From Haloprofundus halophilus (GTDB taxonomy: Archaea > Halobacteriota > Halobacteria > Halobacteriales > Haloferacaceae), in assembly GCF_003439925.1 (NCBI RefSeq), contig NZ_QQRR01000002.1, forward strand, positions 868,001 to 932,000: DNA of 64,000 bases. The letters are read 5' to 3'. Positions 44,628-52,460 of the stretch are shown piece by piece (positions within the stretch are counted from its first letter, which is position 1; each line of letters starts with the position of its first letter). The position numbers and the translations under genes were made by a program. Below the pieces are notes generated by a model that searched no databases, was not told the DNA's origin, and saw nothing but the letters and a program-made list of their open reading frames with translations.

Positions 44628-45500
44628 ATGACTGGGTCGGACGGAGAGTCCCACAGTTCGCAGCGACGCAACCCGGACGCCCTGATTCGACGGGCCGGCG
44701 TCCGCGGCGACCCCGACCACGACCAACACTTTCTGGTCGACGACCGCGTGCTCGACCGCATCCCCGACTACCTCCCCGAGGGGACCGACACGAGCCACGT
44801 CCTCGAAATCGGCGGCGGTCCCGGCGCGCTGACCGACCGGCTGCTGGCCGTCGCCGAGCGCGTGACCGTCGTCGAGCGCGACCCGACGTTCGCCGCGTTT
44901 CTCGAACGGGAGTTCCGCGAGGAGGCCGAAGCGGGTCGGTTGACGGTCGTCGAAGGGGACGCGCTCAACGTCAACCTCCCCGAGTTCACCGCCTGCGTGG
45001 CGAACCTCCCCTACGGCGTCTCGAGCGAGATTGCGTTCCGACTGCTGCCGGAGAAGCGGCCGATGGTACTGATGTTCCAGAAGGAGTTCGCCGACCGGAT
45101 GGTCGCCGAACCCGGCACTCCCGAGTACGGCCGCCTCTCGGTGAGTACGCAGCACTACGCCGAAGCGGAGCTTGTCGAACCCGTGCCGCCGACGGCGTTC
45201 TCCCCGCCGCCGGCCGTCGACAGCGCCATCGTCCGCCTGACGCCGCGCGACCCCGACTACGACGTCGACGACGAACAGTTCTTCCTGGACTTCGTGAAGG
45301 CGGTCTTCACCCAGCGTCGCAAGACGGTCCGAAACGGCATCCGGAACACGGCACACATCTCGGGGTTGTCGGACCCCGACGCCGTCGTCGACGCCGCGCC
45401 CGAAGAACTGCTTCGCAAGCGAGCGGGGAAGGTGACGCCGGAGGAGTTCGCCGAACTCGCCGCCATCGCGTCCGAGTTCCGCAGGGGTGGCGATGGATAA
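44628..45500 (+). CDS. rsmA: 16S rRNA dimethyladenosine transferase KsgA/Dim1
   Basis: This 290-residue SAM-dependent enzyme dimethylates two adjacent adenosines near the 3' end of 16S rRNA, a late 30S check. Motifs: DQHFLVDDRVLDRI, the SAM motif VLEIGGGPGALTDRLL, the acidic motif VVEGDALNVNLPEF, and the catalytic NLPYGVSSEI. The C-terminal helical domain has AVFTQRRKTVRNGIRNTAHI. AACTTTACC about 30 bp upstream may be its promoter. It overlaps the MscS gene by 14 bp. Confidence 0.97.
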   Translation: MTGSDGESHSSQRRNPDALIRRAGVRGDPDHDQHFLVDDRVLDRIPDYLPEGTDTSHVLEIGGGPGALTDRLLAVAERVTVVERDPTFAAFLEREFREEAEAGRLTVVEGDALNVNLPEFTACVANLPYGVSSEIAFRLLPEKRPMVLMFQKEFADRMVAEPGTPEYGRLSVSTQHYAEAELVEPVPPTAFSPPPAVDSAIVRLTPRDPDYDVDDEQFFLDFVKAVFTQRRKTVRNGIRNTAHISGLSDPDAVVDAAPEELLRKRAGKVTPEEFAELAAIASEFRRGGDG

Positions 45501-46671
45501 CGCGTGGGTCCTCGTCGCGGAGGAACCGAGTTGGCGGGGACTGATTCCGTGGTTGGCGAACGCCGAACCGTACCCCGAGGCGCAGATTCTCGTCACAATC
45601 GTCATCTCGGTGGCGCTGCTCGCGTTCAGACGCGGCGCGCACGAGTGGGCCGAGGACCGAGGGTGGAACGCTTCGGAGCTGTTCGTCTCGGGCGTCGTCG
45701 CGCTCGTCTCGACTATCGGCATCGTCGTCCTCGTCGGAACGTGGGGTCTGACGAGGGAGCTACGGCGAGCGTACGCGACCCTCGACCTGACGCAGATGCT
45801 CCCGAAAGTCGCGCTCGCGTTCATCCTCATCGGGGCCGCCTACGCGCTGACCGGGTTCATCGGCCGCCTCATCCAGCGACTCGCCGGGACGAGCGACATC
45901 ACCGAACACCAGCGCGAGATCCTCTTTCGGCTGACGCAGGTCGGCATCTACTCGCTCGTCGGGCTGGTCGTCATCGGCCTCATGACCAACGACATCGGCA
46001 ACCTGTTGGTCGGTGCCGGCTTTCTCGGCATCGTCGTCGGGATGGCCGCGCGCCAGACGCTCGGGTCGGTGCTGGCGGGGTTCGTGTTGATGTTCTCGCG
46101 CCCGTTCGAGATCGGCGACTGGGTCGAAATCGGCGACAGCGAGGGCATCGTCACCGACATCTCCATCGTGACGACCCGACTCCAGACGTTCGCGGGCGAG
46201 TACGTGATGATACCCAACGACGACGTGAGCGCGAAACCCATCGTCAACCGGACCCGGAAAGGCCGACTCCGCATCGAAGTCGACGTCGGTGTCGACTACG
46301 ACGCGGACGCGGACCACGCCGCCGAAGTCGCGCACGAAGCCGTGAAGGGTCTCGACGACGTGCTGACGGTGCCGTCTCCGCAGGTCGTGCTCAAGGAGTT
46401 CGGCGACTCGGCGGTCATCCTGGGCGTCCGCGTCTGGATAGACAACCCCAGCGCGCGCCGCAAGTGGCGCACCCGGACGGCGGTCATCTCGGCGGTGAAG
46501 TCCGCCTACGAGGAGGAGGGTATCGACATCCCGTTCCCGGTGCGCGAACTGATGGGTCGGGGACCGGCGGGCGGTCTCGAACTCGCCGGAGAGTCGCGGT
46601 CGATGCAGGCCAGCGCCGACGGCGGCGAGAGCGCCGGCCCGAGAGAGAACGGCGGGGGTGAGAACCAGTGA
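45487..46671 (+). CDS. MscS-family mechanosensitive channel
   Basis: This 394-residue protein has four membrane helices, the last being the MscS pore helix region VGAGFLGIVVGMAARQTLGSVLAGFVLMFSRPFEIGDWVEI, followed by the beta domain (YVMIPNDDVSAKPIVNRTRKGRLRIEVDVGVDYDAD) and the cytosolic alpha/beta cage. Such channels release solutes during hypo-osmotic shock, a real hazard for halophiles. Start alternatives are Met 1 or Met 3 (45493). It overlaps ksgA upstream and the methyltransferase gene downstream. Confidence 0.93.
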   Translation: MAMDNAWVLVAEEPSWRGLIPWLANAEPYPEAQILVTIVISVALLAFRRGAHEWAEDRGWNASELFVSGVVALVSTIGIVVLVGTWGLTRELRRAYATLDLTQMLPKVALAFILIGAAYALTGFIGRLIQRLAGTSDITEHQREILFRLTQVGIYSLVGLVVIGLMTNDIGNLLVGAGFLGIVVGMAARQTLGSVLAGFVLMFSRPFEIGDWVEIGDSEGIVTDISIVTTRLQTFAGEYVMIPNDDVSAKPIVNRTRKGRLRIEVDVGVDYDADADHAAEVAHEAVKGLDDVLTVPSPQVVLKEFGDSAVILGVRVWIDNPSARRKWRTRTAVISAVKSAYEEEGIDIPFPVRELMGRGPAGGLELAGESRSMQASADGGESAGPRENGGGENQ

Positions 46672-47300
46672 ACGACGACGAGGAACAACCGGAGACGACC
46701 CGCGACTCGCTGGCCGACCGACGCGGCGTCGAAACCCACGTGTATCAACCGGCGGAAGACTCGGGGCTGCTGGCGAAAGCCGCGGTCGAACACGCCCGCG
46801 GGCGGACGCTCGAAGTCGGCACCGGGTCGGGCTGGGTCGCCGCGAAAGTCGCCGCCGAGACCGACGCCGACGTCGTCGCCTCCGACCTCAACCCCCACGC
46901 CTGCCGGCAGGCGAAGGCGCGGGCGGACGACCTGCGAGACGAGGGGGGAGACGGGTTCGACGTCGTCCGCGCTGACCTCTTCTCGCCGTTCGCCGACGGC
47001 GCGTTCGACACGGTGCTGTTCAATCCTCCCTACCTCCCCACCGACCCCGACAACGAGTGGGGCGACTGGATGGAAGTCGCGCTGTCGGGCGGCGAGTCCG
47101 GCCGAGAGCTCATCGACCCGTTCGTCGACGGTGTCGGTCGAGTGCTCGCCTCGGGCGGGCAGGCACTCCTGCTCGTGAGCAGTCTCTCGGGCTACGACGA
47201 GGTGGTCCAGCGCGCCGAGAGCCGCGGATTCGACGTCGACGTCGCCGCCGAGGAGTCCTACCCCTTCGAGACGCTGTCGATTCTCCGACTCGTCGGCTGA
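46668..47300 (+). CDS. HemK2/Mtq2-type release-factor glutamine methyltransferase
   Basis: This 210-residue class I methyltransferase has VYQPAEDSGLL at the N-terminus, the SAM motif LEVGTGSGWVA and the catalytic NPPY (FNPPYLPTDPDNEW). This is the archaeal/eukaryotic N6AMT1 (HemK2) group, which methylates the GGQ Gln of release factor 1. The GTG start overlaps the MscS stop (GTGA). The eukaryotic enzyme needs Trm112; no such gene is visible nearby. Confidence 0.9.
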   Translation: MNDDEEQPETTRDSLADRRGVETHVYQPAEDSGLLAKAAVEHARGRTLEVGTGSGWVAAKVAAETDADVVASDLNPHACRQAKARADDLRDEGGDGFDVVRADLFSPFADGAFDTVLFNPPYLPTDPDNEWGDWMEVALSGGESGRELIDPFVDGVGRVLASGGQALLLVSSLSGYDEVVQRAESRGFDVDVAAEESYPFETLSILRLVG

Positions 47301-47333
47301 CTCGCGTCGGACCGTCGCGCCGAGATAACTCTT

Positions 47334-47378
47334 GGGCATTTTCTTCATTAGCAAATATTAAGCGTCGGCATTTCTTAG
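47334..47378 (+). promoter_or_regulatory. Promoter region of the metE pair with direct repeats
   Basis: AAATATTA (47353-47360) is the TATA-like element about 30 bp before the metE1 ATG. It is flanked by direct repeats GGCATTTTCTT (47335-47345) and GGCATTTCTT (47367-47376). The second lies between the TATA box and the start site, where a repressor would block transcription. Methionine-dependent control is an inference from position only. Confidence 0.45.
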
Positions 47379-47387
47379 CCACGAGTG

Positions 47388-48410
47388 ATGACCGAACTCG
47401 TAGCCACGACGCCGGGGCTGTATCCGTTGCCCGACTGGGCGAAACAGCGGCTCTCGGAGTTGAAAGGCCACCAGAAAGGCGACCTCATCAGCGGCGACGA
47501 GGGGCCCGAAATCATCGACGCGTACGAGCAGGCGCGCGAAGAAGTCGTCGCCGACCAGCGGGACGCGAACCTCGACCGAGTCGTCGAGGGGCAGCTCCGC
47601 TGGGACGACAACCTCGCGCACCCGCTGACCGTCCACGACAGCGTCGAGACGGGCGGCATCGTCCGTTACTACGACAACAACAACTTCTACCGCGACCCGC
47701 GAGTCGTCGACGAACTCGGCTTCTCCGGCGACGTGGCGGCGGAGCTGAAAGCGACGACGGAGCTGCTCGACGGCGACGACTCGCTGCAGGCGGTCCTGCC
47801 CGGTCCGTACTCGCTTTCCGACCTCGCGACCGACGAGCACTACGGCGACGAGGCGGCGTTCCTGGACGCCGTGGCCGAGTTCCTCGCCGGCGAGGTCGAG
47901 GCGTTCCCCGAGCACGAGACGCTGTTCTTGCTGGAGCCGTCGCTCGTCGAGAACGCGCCCGGTGACGGCCTCGACGCGCGAGCGAGCGAGGCCGTCGACG
48001 CAGTCGCCGCCGCGACGGACGCCGACGTGGTCGTCCACAGCTACTGGGGCGCGCTGGAGGAGAAAGTGTACGCGCACCTGATGGACGCCGACGTCGACGC
48101 CATCGGCTTCGACGTGGTGTCGGGCGACCGCGACCAGACGTTGTACAACGTCAACGAGTACGGTACGAAAGACAGCGTCGCGCTCGGCCTCGTCGACGGC
48201 CAGAACACGCTCGTCGAATCGCCGGAGACCGTCCGCGACCGCATCGAGTGGGTGCAGGACCAGATTCCGGCACAGGAGTTCGACGCCGTCTACGCGACGA
48301 GCAACACCGAGCTGTTCTACCTGCCGGTGAACAAGTATCGAGAGAAGCTGACCGCGCTGGCCGAGGGCGTCGCCCTCGCTCGCGGCGAGGAGACGGAGGT
48401 ACAAGCATGA
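47388..48410 (+). CDS. MetE-like protein 1, lacking the zinc ligands
   Basis: This 340-residue protein has the MetE/UROD TIM-barrel fold typical of cobalamin-independent methionine synthase (GLYPLPDWAKQRLSEL, then VLPGPYSLSDLATD). At the positions of the catalytic zinc site it reads HSYWGAL instead of H-x-C, and TSNTELFYLPVNKY instead of the D-C-G-L motif, so zinc binding is lost. The following gene, overlapping by 4 bp, keeps the ligands. The two may form a split enzyme in which this partner plays the part of the N-terminal half. The ATG is preferred over an adjacent GTG. Confidence 0.87.
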   Translation: MTELVATTPGLYPLPDWAKQRLSELKGHQKGDLISGDEGPEIIDAYEQAREEVVADQRDANLDRVVEGQLRWDDNLAHPLTVHDSVETGGIVRYYDNNNFYRDPRVVDELGFSGDVAAELKATTELLDGDDSLQAVLPGPYSLSDLATDEHYGDEAAFLDAVAEFLAGEVEAFPEHETLFLLEPSLVENAPGDGLDARASEAVDAVAAATDADVVVHSYWGALEEKVYAHLMDADVDAIGFDVVSGDRDQTLYNVNEYGTKDSVALGLVDGQNTLVESPETVRDRIEWVQDQIPAQEFDAVYATSNTELFYLPVNKYREKLTALAEGVALARGEETEVQA

Positions 48411-49480
48411 GCCGAGACGCCGACAACAGAGCGCAGTTCCACCCCGAGAACCACGAGAACGACCACTTCCTCCTGACGACGGTCGTGGGGAGTTATCCGA
48501 AGCCGAAGTGGCTCAACCGCGCGAAAGACCTCTCGGAGGACGAGGAGGCGCGCTTCGACGCCGACAACCTCGCGGAGGCGTACGACGACGCCTCGGAGGT
48601 CATCACCCACGAGCACGAGCGCGCCGGACTCGACACCGTCGTCGACGGCGAGATGCGCAGAAACGAGATGGTCGAGTTCTTCGCGCACCGCATCGACGGC
48701 TACGAGTTCAACGGCCCGGTCAAGGTGTGGGGCCACAACTACTTCGACAAGCCGAGCGTCGCGAGCGAGGTCGAGTACGACGAACCGTGGCTGGTCGACG
48801 AGTTCGAGTTCACCCGCGACGTCGCCTCCCGGCCGGTCAAGGTCCCCATCACGGGGCCGTACACGCTGGCTAACTGGTCGTTCAACGAGGCGTACGAGAA
48901 CGAGGAGGAACTCGCGTACGACCTCGCCGACCTCGTCAACCTCGAAATCGAGAAACTCGTCGAAGCGGGCGCGCGCTACGTCCAGATAGACGAGCCCGCG
49001 CTGGCGACGACGCCCGACGACCACGCCATCGTCGGCGAGTGTCTCGAACGCATCGCCGACGGCATCCCCGACGAGGTCCGCATCGGCCTGCACGTCTGCT
49101 ACGGCGACTACTCGCGCATCTACCCCGAACTCAACGAGTTCCCCATCGACGAGTTCGACGTCGAACTCTGCAACGGCGACTACGAGCAGATAGACGTGTT
49201 CACCGAACCGGAATTCGAACCGGACCTCGCGCTCGGCGTCGTCGACGCGCACACCGCCGAAGTCGAACCCGTCGAGGAGATAAAAGAGAACATCAAACAG
49301 GGGCTGAAGGTCGTTCCGCCGGAGAAACTCACCATCTCGCCGGACTGCGGGCTCAAACTGCTGCCGCGCGACATCGCCTACGGCAAGATGGAGAACATGG
49401 TCACGGCGGCCCGCGAAGTCGAGGCGGAACTCGACGCGGGCGAAATCGATCTCGACGCCCCCGTCCCGACCGCCGACTGA
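48407..49480 (+). CDS. metE: Methionine synthase, cobalamin-independent (MetE C-terminal type)
   Basis: This 357-residue catalytic protein transfers a methyl group to homocysteine. The N-terminal LLTTVVGSYPKPKWL and ITGPYTLANWSF are typical. The zinc site is visible as IGLHVCYGDY (His, Cys) and ISPDCGLKLLPRD (Cys). Short archaeal MetE proteins of this kind cannot use methylfolate as the long bacterial form does, and the true methyl donor in archaea is debated. It is translationally coupled to the zinc-less paralogue (ATGA overlap). Confidence 0.92.
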   Translation: MSRDADNRAQFHPENHENDHFLLTTVVGSYPKPKWLNRAKDLSEDEEARFDADNLAEAYDDASEVITHEHERAGLDTVVDGEMRRNEMVEFFAHRIDGYEFNGPVKVWGHNYFDKPSVASEVEYDEPWLVDEFEFTRDVASRPVKVPITGPYTLANWSFNEAYENEEELAYDLADLVNLEIEKLVEAGARYVQIDEPALATTPDDHAIVGECLERIADGIPDEVRIGLHVCYGDYSRIYPELNEFPIDEFDVELCNGDYEQIDVFTEPEFEPDLALGVVDAHTAEVEPVEEIKENIKQGLKVVPPEKLTISPDCGLKLLPRDIAYGKMENMVTAAREVEAELDAGEIDLDAPVPTAD

Positions 49481-49514
49481 CGCGCCGCTCCGATTTCGAT
49501 TTACGGTTAGGCGT

Positions 49515-49586
49515 CATCATCACGTCGGTCGCTTTGACGACGGCGTCGACGGAGTCGCCCTCCGAGAGTCGGTTGCGTGCGCTGAG
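49515..49586 (-). pseudogene. Remnant of a Mop/TOBE molybdate-binding domain
   Basis: The minus strand reads LSARNRL directly followed by SEGDSVDAVVKATDVMM. Intact Mop domains of haloarchaea begin with an LSARN motif and end with an L-x-E-G-D-x-V-x-A-V-V-K-A-T-D-V-M motif, separated by about 40 residues. Here the middle is missing, and both joined parts carry RL, so a deletion at a short repeat is likely. No start codon or full domain remains. Lies between the metE and ZIP-like genes. Confidence 0.5.
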
Positions 49587-49752
49587 TGTCGTGCAGGATG
49601 TGTGCCACGAGCAGCCGCAAAGCGTTCGCCGCAACCGGACGAGCGAAAAGCGGACGGAGATTGAGACGGTCGACGCGGCGCCCTTTTGCTGCCGTTTCGG
49701 AGCGACCTGAGTGGGGGCTGCGTCTGCAGGCCGGAACGGTCGCGGCGCGCCG
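49587..49752. other. Spacer next to the Mop remnant
   Basis: About 165 bp lie upstream (on the minus strand) of the Mop remnant, before the end of the ZIP-like gene. The reading frame that carries the remnant stays open, but its sequence is not haloarchaeal in character. I see no other feature. Confidence 0.35.
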
Positions 49753-50592
49753 CTACTTCGCGACGTCGTGACTCTCATCTCCGGGAATCTGCCCGGAAGA
49801 TACGACGACACCGGACCCGGCGTCGTCGGTCGCGACGTGTGTTTCGCGCTGGCGTCCGACTCCGTGAGGGTCTGTTCCGTGCGGGCCGACTCCGTGAGAG
49901 TCTGCTCCGTGCGAGTGTCTGGCGGTGTGTACGCCGACCGTTGCGAGGACGCCGCCGCTCAGACTGAGCGCGACGACACGCACCGCCGGCGGCAGCACCG
50001 CGACCGCCGCGCCGCCGCCGACGGCTCCGAGGACGAAAACCGCCTGAACCGCGAGAACGGCGGCGACGGCCCGTCGGCGGCTTCGCGCGCCGTAGAGAGC
50101 GCCGACGGCCGCGGTCTCCCCGGCGGCGTGGAGCGCGAGCACCAGCGCGCCCGCGACGCCGACGACCACGTCGGTGGCCGCGGCGGCGGCGAGGAGCCCC
50201 CCTTCGAGCCCCCGGTGGACGAGAACCGCTCCGAACGCCGCGTCGCCGTCGACTTCGCGACCCTCGCGCCGATACAGCAGGGCGGTCGCCGCCGCGCCGC
50301 CGGCGCTACCGCCGAGAAGCCCGAAAAGCGGGTCGTCGAAGAGGGCGACCAGGACGGCACCCCCGCCGAGGAGAACGAGCAACGCCGCGAGCATTCGAGT
50401 CGGCAGTCCCGATGCGGCCGCGCGACGCGCGACGGCGACGCCCGACACGCCGACGGGAGCGGGGACTGCGAGGACGGTGACGACGACGGCGACGACCGTC
50501 GCGGCGGCGACGACCGCGAGAGCGGCGGGTCGGTCGCGGGTTCGGACGCGACCGGAACGACTGTCGGGGAACCGACGGCGGTTCCGGGTCAC
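49753..50592 (-). CDS. ZIP-like metal transporter with a His-rich C-terminal tail
   Basis: This 279-residue membrane protein has about seven hydrophobic stretches. Two helices carry ZIP-type metal motifs: VHRGLEGGLLA (H-x-x-x-E-G) and LALHAAGETAAVGAL (H-x-x-x-E). The C-terminal tail is His-rich (HSHGADSHGVGPHGTDPHG), a common metal sensor or chelating region. Family membership is inferred from these motifs, not from strong similarity. The GTG start overlaps the ferredoxin stop (GTGA); a GTG two codons earlier is possible. Last gene of the SBP56 operon. Confidence 0.65.
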   Translation of the reverse strand: MTRNRRRFPDSRSGRVRTRDRPAALAVVAAATVVAVVVTVLAVPAPVGVSGVAVARRAAASGLPTRMLAALLVLLGGGAVLVALFDDPLFGLLGGSAGGAAATALLYRREGREVDGDAAFGAVLVHRGLEGGLLAAAAATDVVVGVAGALVLALHAAGETAAVGALYGARSRRRAVAAVLAVQAVFVLGAVGGGAAVAVLPPAVRVVALSLSGGVLATVGVHTARHSHGADSHGVGPHGTDPHGVGRQRETHVATDDAGSGVVVSSGQIPGDESHDVAK

Positions 50593-50906
50593 CGCCACGG
50601 GTTCTCCGTTAGTTCGGCCTGCACGTCGGCTCCGACCGCGAGACGGCAGTCCGTGCGCGGTTCGGCGACGCAACAGAGCACGTATCCCCGCCGGCGCTGT
50701 CGCTCCTTGAGCGCTCGCGGCGGACGACGGTACTCGACCTCGCCCGCTCGCAACCGGCCGGTACACGTCCCGCACGCGCCGGTCCGACAGCCGAACGGGA
50801 GCGCGACGCCCGCACGCTCGGCCGCGGTCAGGACCGTCTCTCCGGGTTCGGCGTCGACGGTCGCTTCCCTCCCGTCGCGCCAACCCAGCGTAACTCTCGC
50901 GGTCAC
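50589..50906 (-). CDS. Plant-type [2Fe-2S] ferredoxin
   Basis: This 105-residue protein has the [2Fe-2S] motif CRTGACGTC (C-x4-C-x2-C) and the distal Cys in YVLCCVAEPRTDC. The motif spacing is that of plant-type ferredoxins. It lacks the haloarchaeal acidic N-terminal domain of the main ferredoxin and is unusually rich in Arg, so it is probably a dedicated electron carrier for a partner. It starts with GTG one base after the SBP56 stop and overlaps the ZIP-like gene, so all three are coupled. Confidence 0.9.
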   Translation of the reverse strand: MTARVTLGWRDGREATVDAEPGETVLTAAERAGVALPFGCRTGACGTCTGRLRAGEVEYRRPPRALKERQRRRGYVLCCVAEPRTDCRLAVGADVQAELTENPWR

Positions 50907-50907
50907 A

Positions 50908-52356
50908 TCATATCCACACGTCGCTGGTGCAGTCCGTGTCCGGCCAGCGGATCTCGTGGGCGCGCGCCGGTCCGGCGGGCATCTCGCCGAAGTCGACGAG
51001 GAACTCCTCGTCGAGCGTCATCGTCCCCTTCCGGGGATCGACGTCCGCCTTCAACATCACCGACCCGCGCTCGGCCTCCTCCGGGAAGAACTGGTTGTCC
51101 CACGTCGAGTACAGCGACGTGGTGAAGTACAGTCGCTCGCCGTCGACCGACAGCTGGAGCATCTGCGGCCCGGCGGCGAGTTGGCGGTCCGCGACCGGGG
51201 CCTCCTCGCCGAAGAGACCGCCGACGGCGAGCGTGTCGACCAGCCGCGGATGCATCGGGTCCGAGACGTCGTACATGTGGGCCTCGCCGTGGAGCCAACA
51301 CGAGAGGAAGAGGTATCTGTCGTCCATCGAGAGGAGGAGGTCGGTGATAACCCCGGGGGCGGGGTCGTCCATCCCCTCGGCCTCCCGCGGTTCGATGTCG
51401 ATGACTTTCTCGGCCGCCCACTCGCCGTCGCGCTCGTAGGCGTAGAAGACGTTCGACGAGAGCGCCGCGCCGACGAACGCGCCGGCCCCCTCCGGCGAGT
51501 GGAAGAACCGAACTTCGAGCGGAAGGTGACCCTCTTCGCCGAGGTCGAGCGTCTGTTTCACCGTCCGGTTCTCCCAGTCCCAGACGTGGATGCGACGGCC
51601 GTAGTTGCCGGCCTCGACGTCAGCCGGGTCGAAGCCGGGCTGGTACGTCTTCGGAGCGGCCCACTCCGAGGAGATCATCACGTTGCGCCGGGGTTGGTAC
51701 CAGAAGTCGTAGTTCATCTCTATCTGGTCCGGCGACTCCCAGCGACCGACGATGTCGAACTCCTCGTTCAGTTCGAGGAACCCTCCCGGGAGTTCGCCGT
51801 CGGCGTTGCCGAGCATGCTCACGATAATCGTGCCGCCGGGCGCGCAGTGGACTGTGTGGGGCGCGGAGAGGTCGTACTCGAACACCTCCTCCGGTTCGAT
51901 CACTTTCGTGATTTCGGGGTGTCGCGGATCATCGGTGTCGACGATGTGGATCCGCGAAGAGCGCTGGCCCGGGACGACGAGATACCGTCGGTCGAGTCCC
52001 TCGACGTGGCAGGAGGACGAACAGGCGTTCCAGCCGAAGTGGTGGAGCTCGTCGCCCTTGTTCGGCATCTCCATCCGGTCCGTGACCTCGCCGTACGTCG
52101 CCGAGTCGGGGTCGAGGTCGACGACCGCGAGGAAGTCCGGCGCGTCGACGTCCGTTCCGACGTAGAGCGCCGGAACGTAGGCGACGGTCTCGGGTTCGGA
52201 TTCCTCGATTGCGGCCTGCGGGGTCGCATAGCCCGGACCGCGGTGGTCGTGGTGGTCGTGGTGGTCGTGGTGGTCGTGGTGGTCGTGGTGGTTGTGGTGG
52301 TCGTGATCTGCGTGATGGTCCTGCGCCGAATCTTGTGGTTTGTTAGCACTCCCCAT
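50908..52356 (-). CDS. SBP56/methanethiol oxidase family protein with a poly-His-Asp N-terminal tail
   Basis: This 482-residue beta-propeller protein has the SBP56 hallmarks: HHFGWNACSSSC (one Ser more than the metazoan C-S-S-C), PHTVHCAPGG, YDFWYQPRRNVMISSEW, HLPLEVRFFH, GPQMLQLSVDGERLYFTTSLYSTWDNQFFP and a C-terminal AHEIRWPDTDCTSDVW. Family members oxidise methanethiol to formaldehyde, sulfide and peroxide, and the bacterial enzyme needs copper. Residues 13-40 are a run of His-Asp-His units, a probable metal-loading tail. No signal peptide is visible. A GAGTTAAGAAA promoter 27 bp upstream gives a leaderless start. Confidence 0.92.
   Translation of the reverse strand: MGSANKPQDSAQDHHADHDHHNHHDHHDHHDHHDHHDHRGPGYATPQAAIEESEPETVAYVPALYVGTDVDAPDFLAVVDLDPDSATYGEVTDRMEMPNKGDELHHFGWNACSSSCHVEGLDRRYLVVPGQRSSRIHIVDTDDPRHPEITKVIEPEEVFEYDLSAPHTVHCAPGGTIIVSMLGNADGELPGGFLELNEEFDIVGRWESPDQIEMNYDFWYQPRRNVMISSEWAAPKTYQPGFDPADVEAGNYGRRIHVWDWENRTVKQTLDLGEEGHLPLEVRFFHSPEGAGAFVGAALSSNVFYAYERDGEWAAEKVIDIEPREAEGMDDPAPGVITDLLLSMDDRYLFLSCWLHGEAHMYDVSDPMHPRLVDTLAVGGLFGEEAPVADRQLAAGPQMLQLSVDGERLYFTTSLYSTWDNQFFPEEAERGSVMLKADVDPRKGTMTLDEEFLVDFGEMPAGPARAHEIRWPDTDCTSDVWI
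52239..52311. repeat. 9-bp tandem repeat encoding the His-Asp tail
   Basis: About eight near-perfect copies of ggtcgtggt lie in a row; on the coding strand they read CAC-GAC-CAC and encode HDH units. One copy has a T-for-C change. The array can expand or shrink by whole codons, so tail length may vary between strains. Confidence 0.93.
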
Positions 52357-52379
52357 AAGTGGAGGAACCTCTCACGCTT

Positions 52380-52387
52380 TCTTAACT
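52380..52387 (-). promoter_or_regulatory. TATA-like promoter of the SBP56 operon
   Basis: GAGTTAAG on the minus strand is centred 27 bp before the ATG of the SBP56 gene. It predicts a leaderless tricistronic mRNA. Confidence 0.6.
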
Positions 52388-52460
52388 CATTTGCCAGCTT
52401 CGCCTGTACATCCCGAATGAGGGATTTTCAGGGGTATCAGCCTCCGTTTCGTCCTGAACG

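Noticed and set aside
52239-52311. CRISPR-like or minisatellite array of unknown function
   Set aside because: The 9-bp repeat is plainly coding (His-Asp units).
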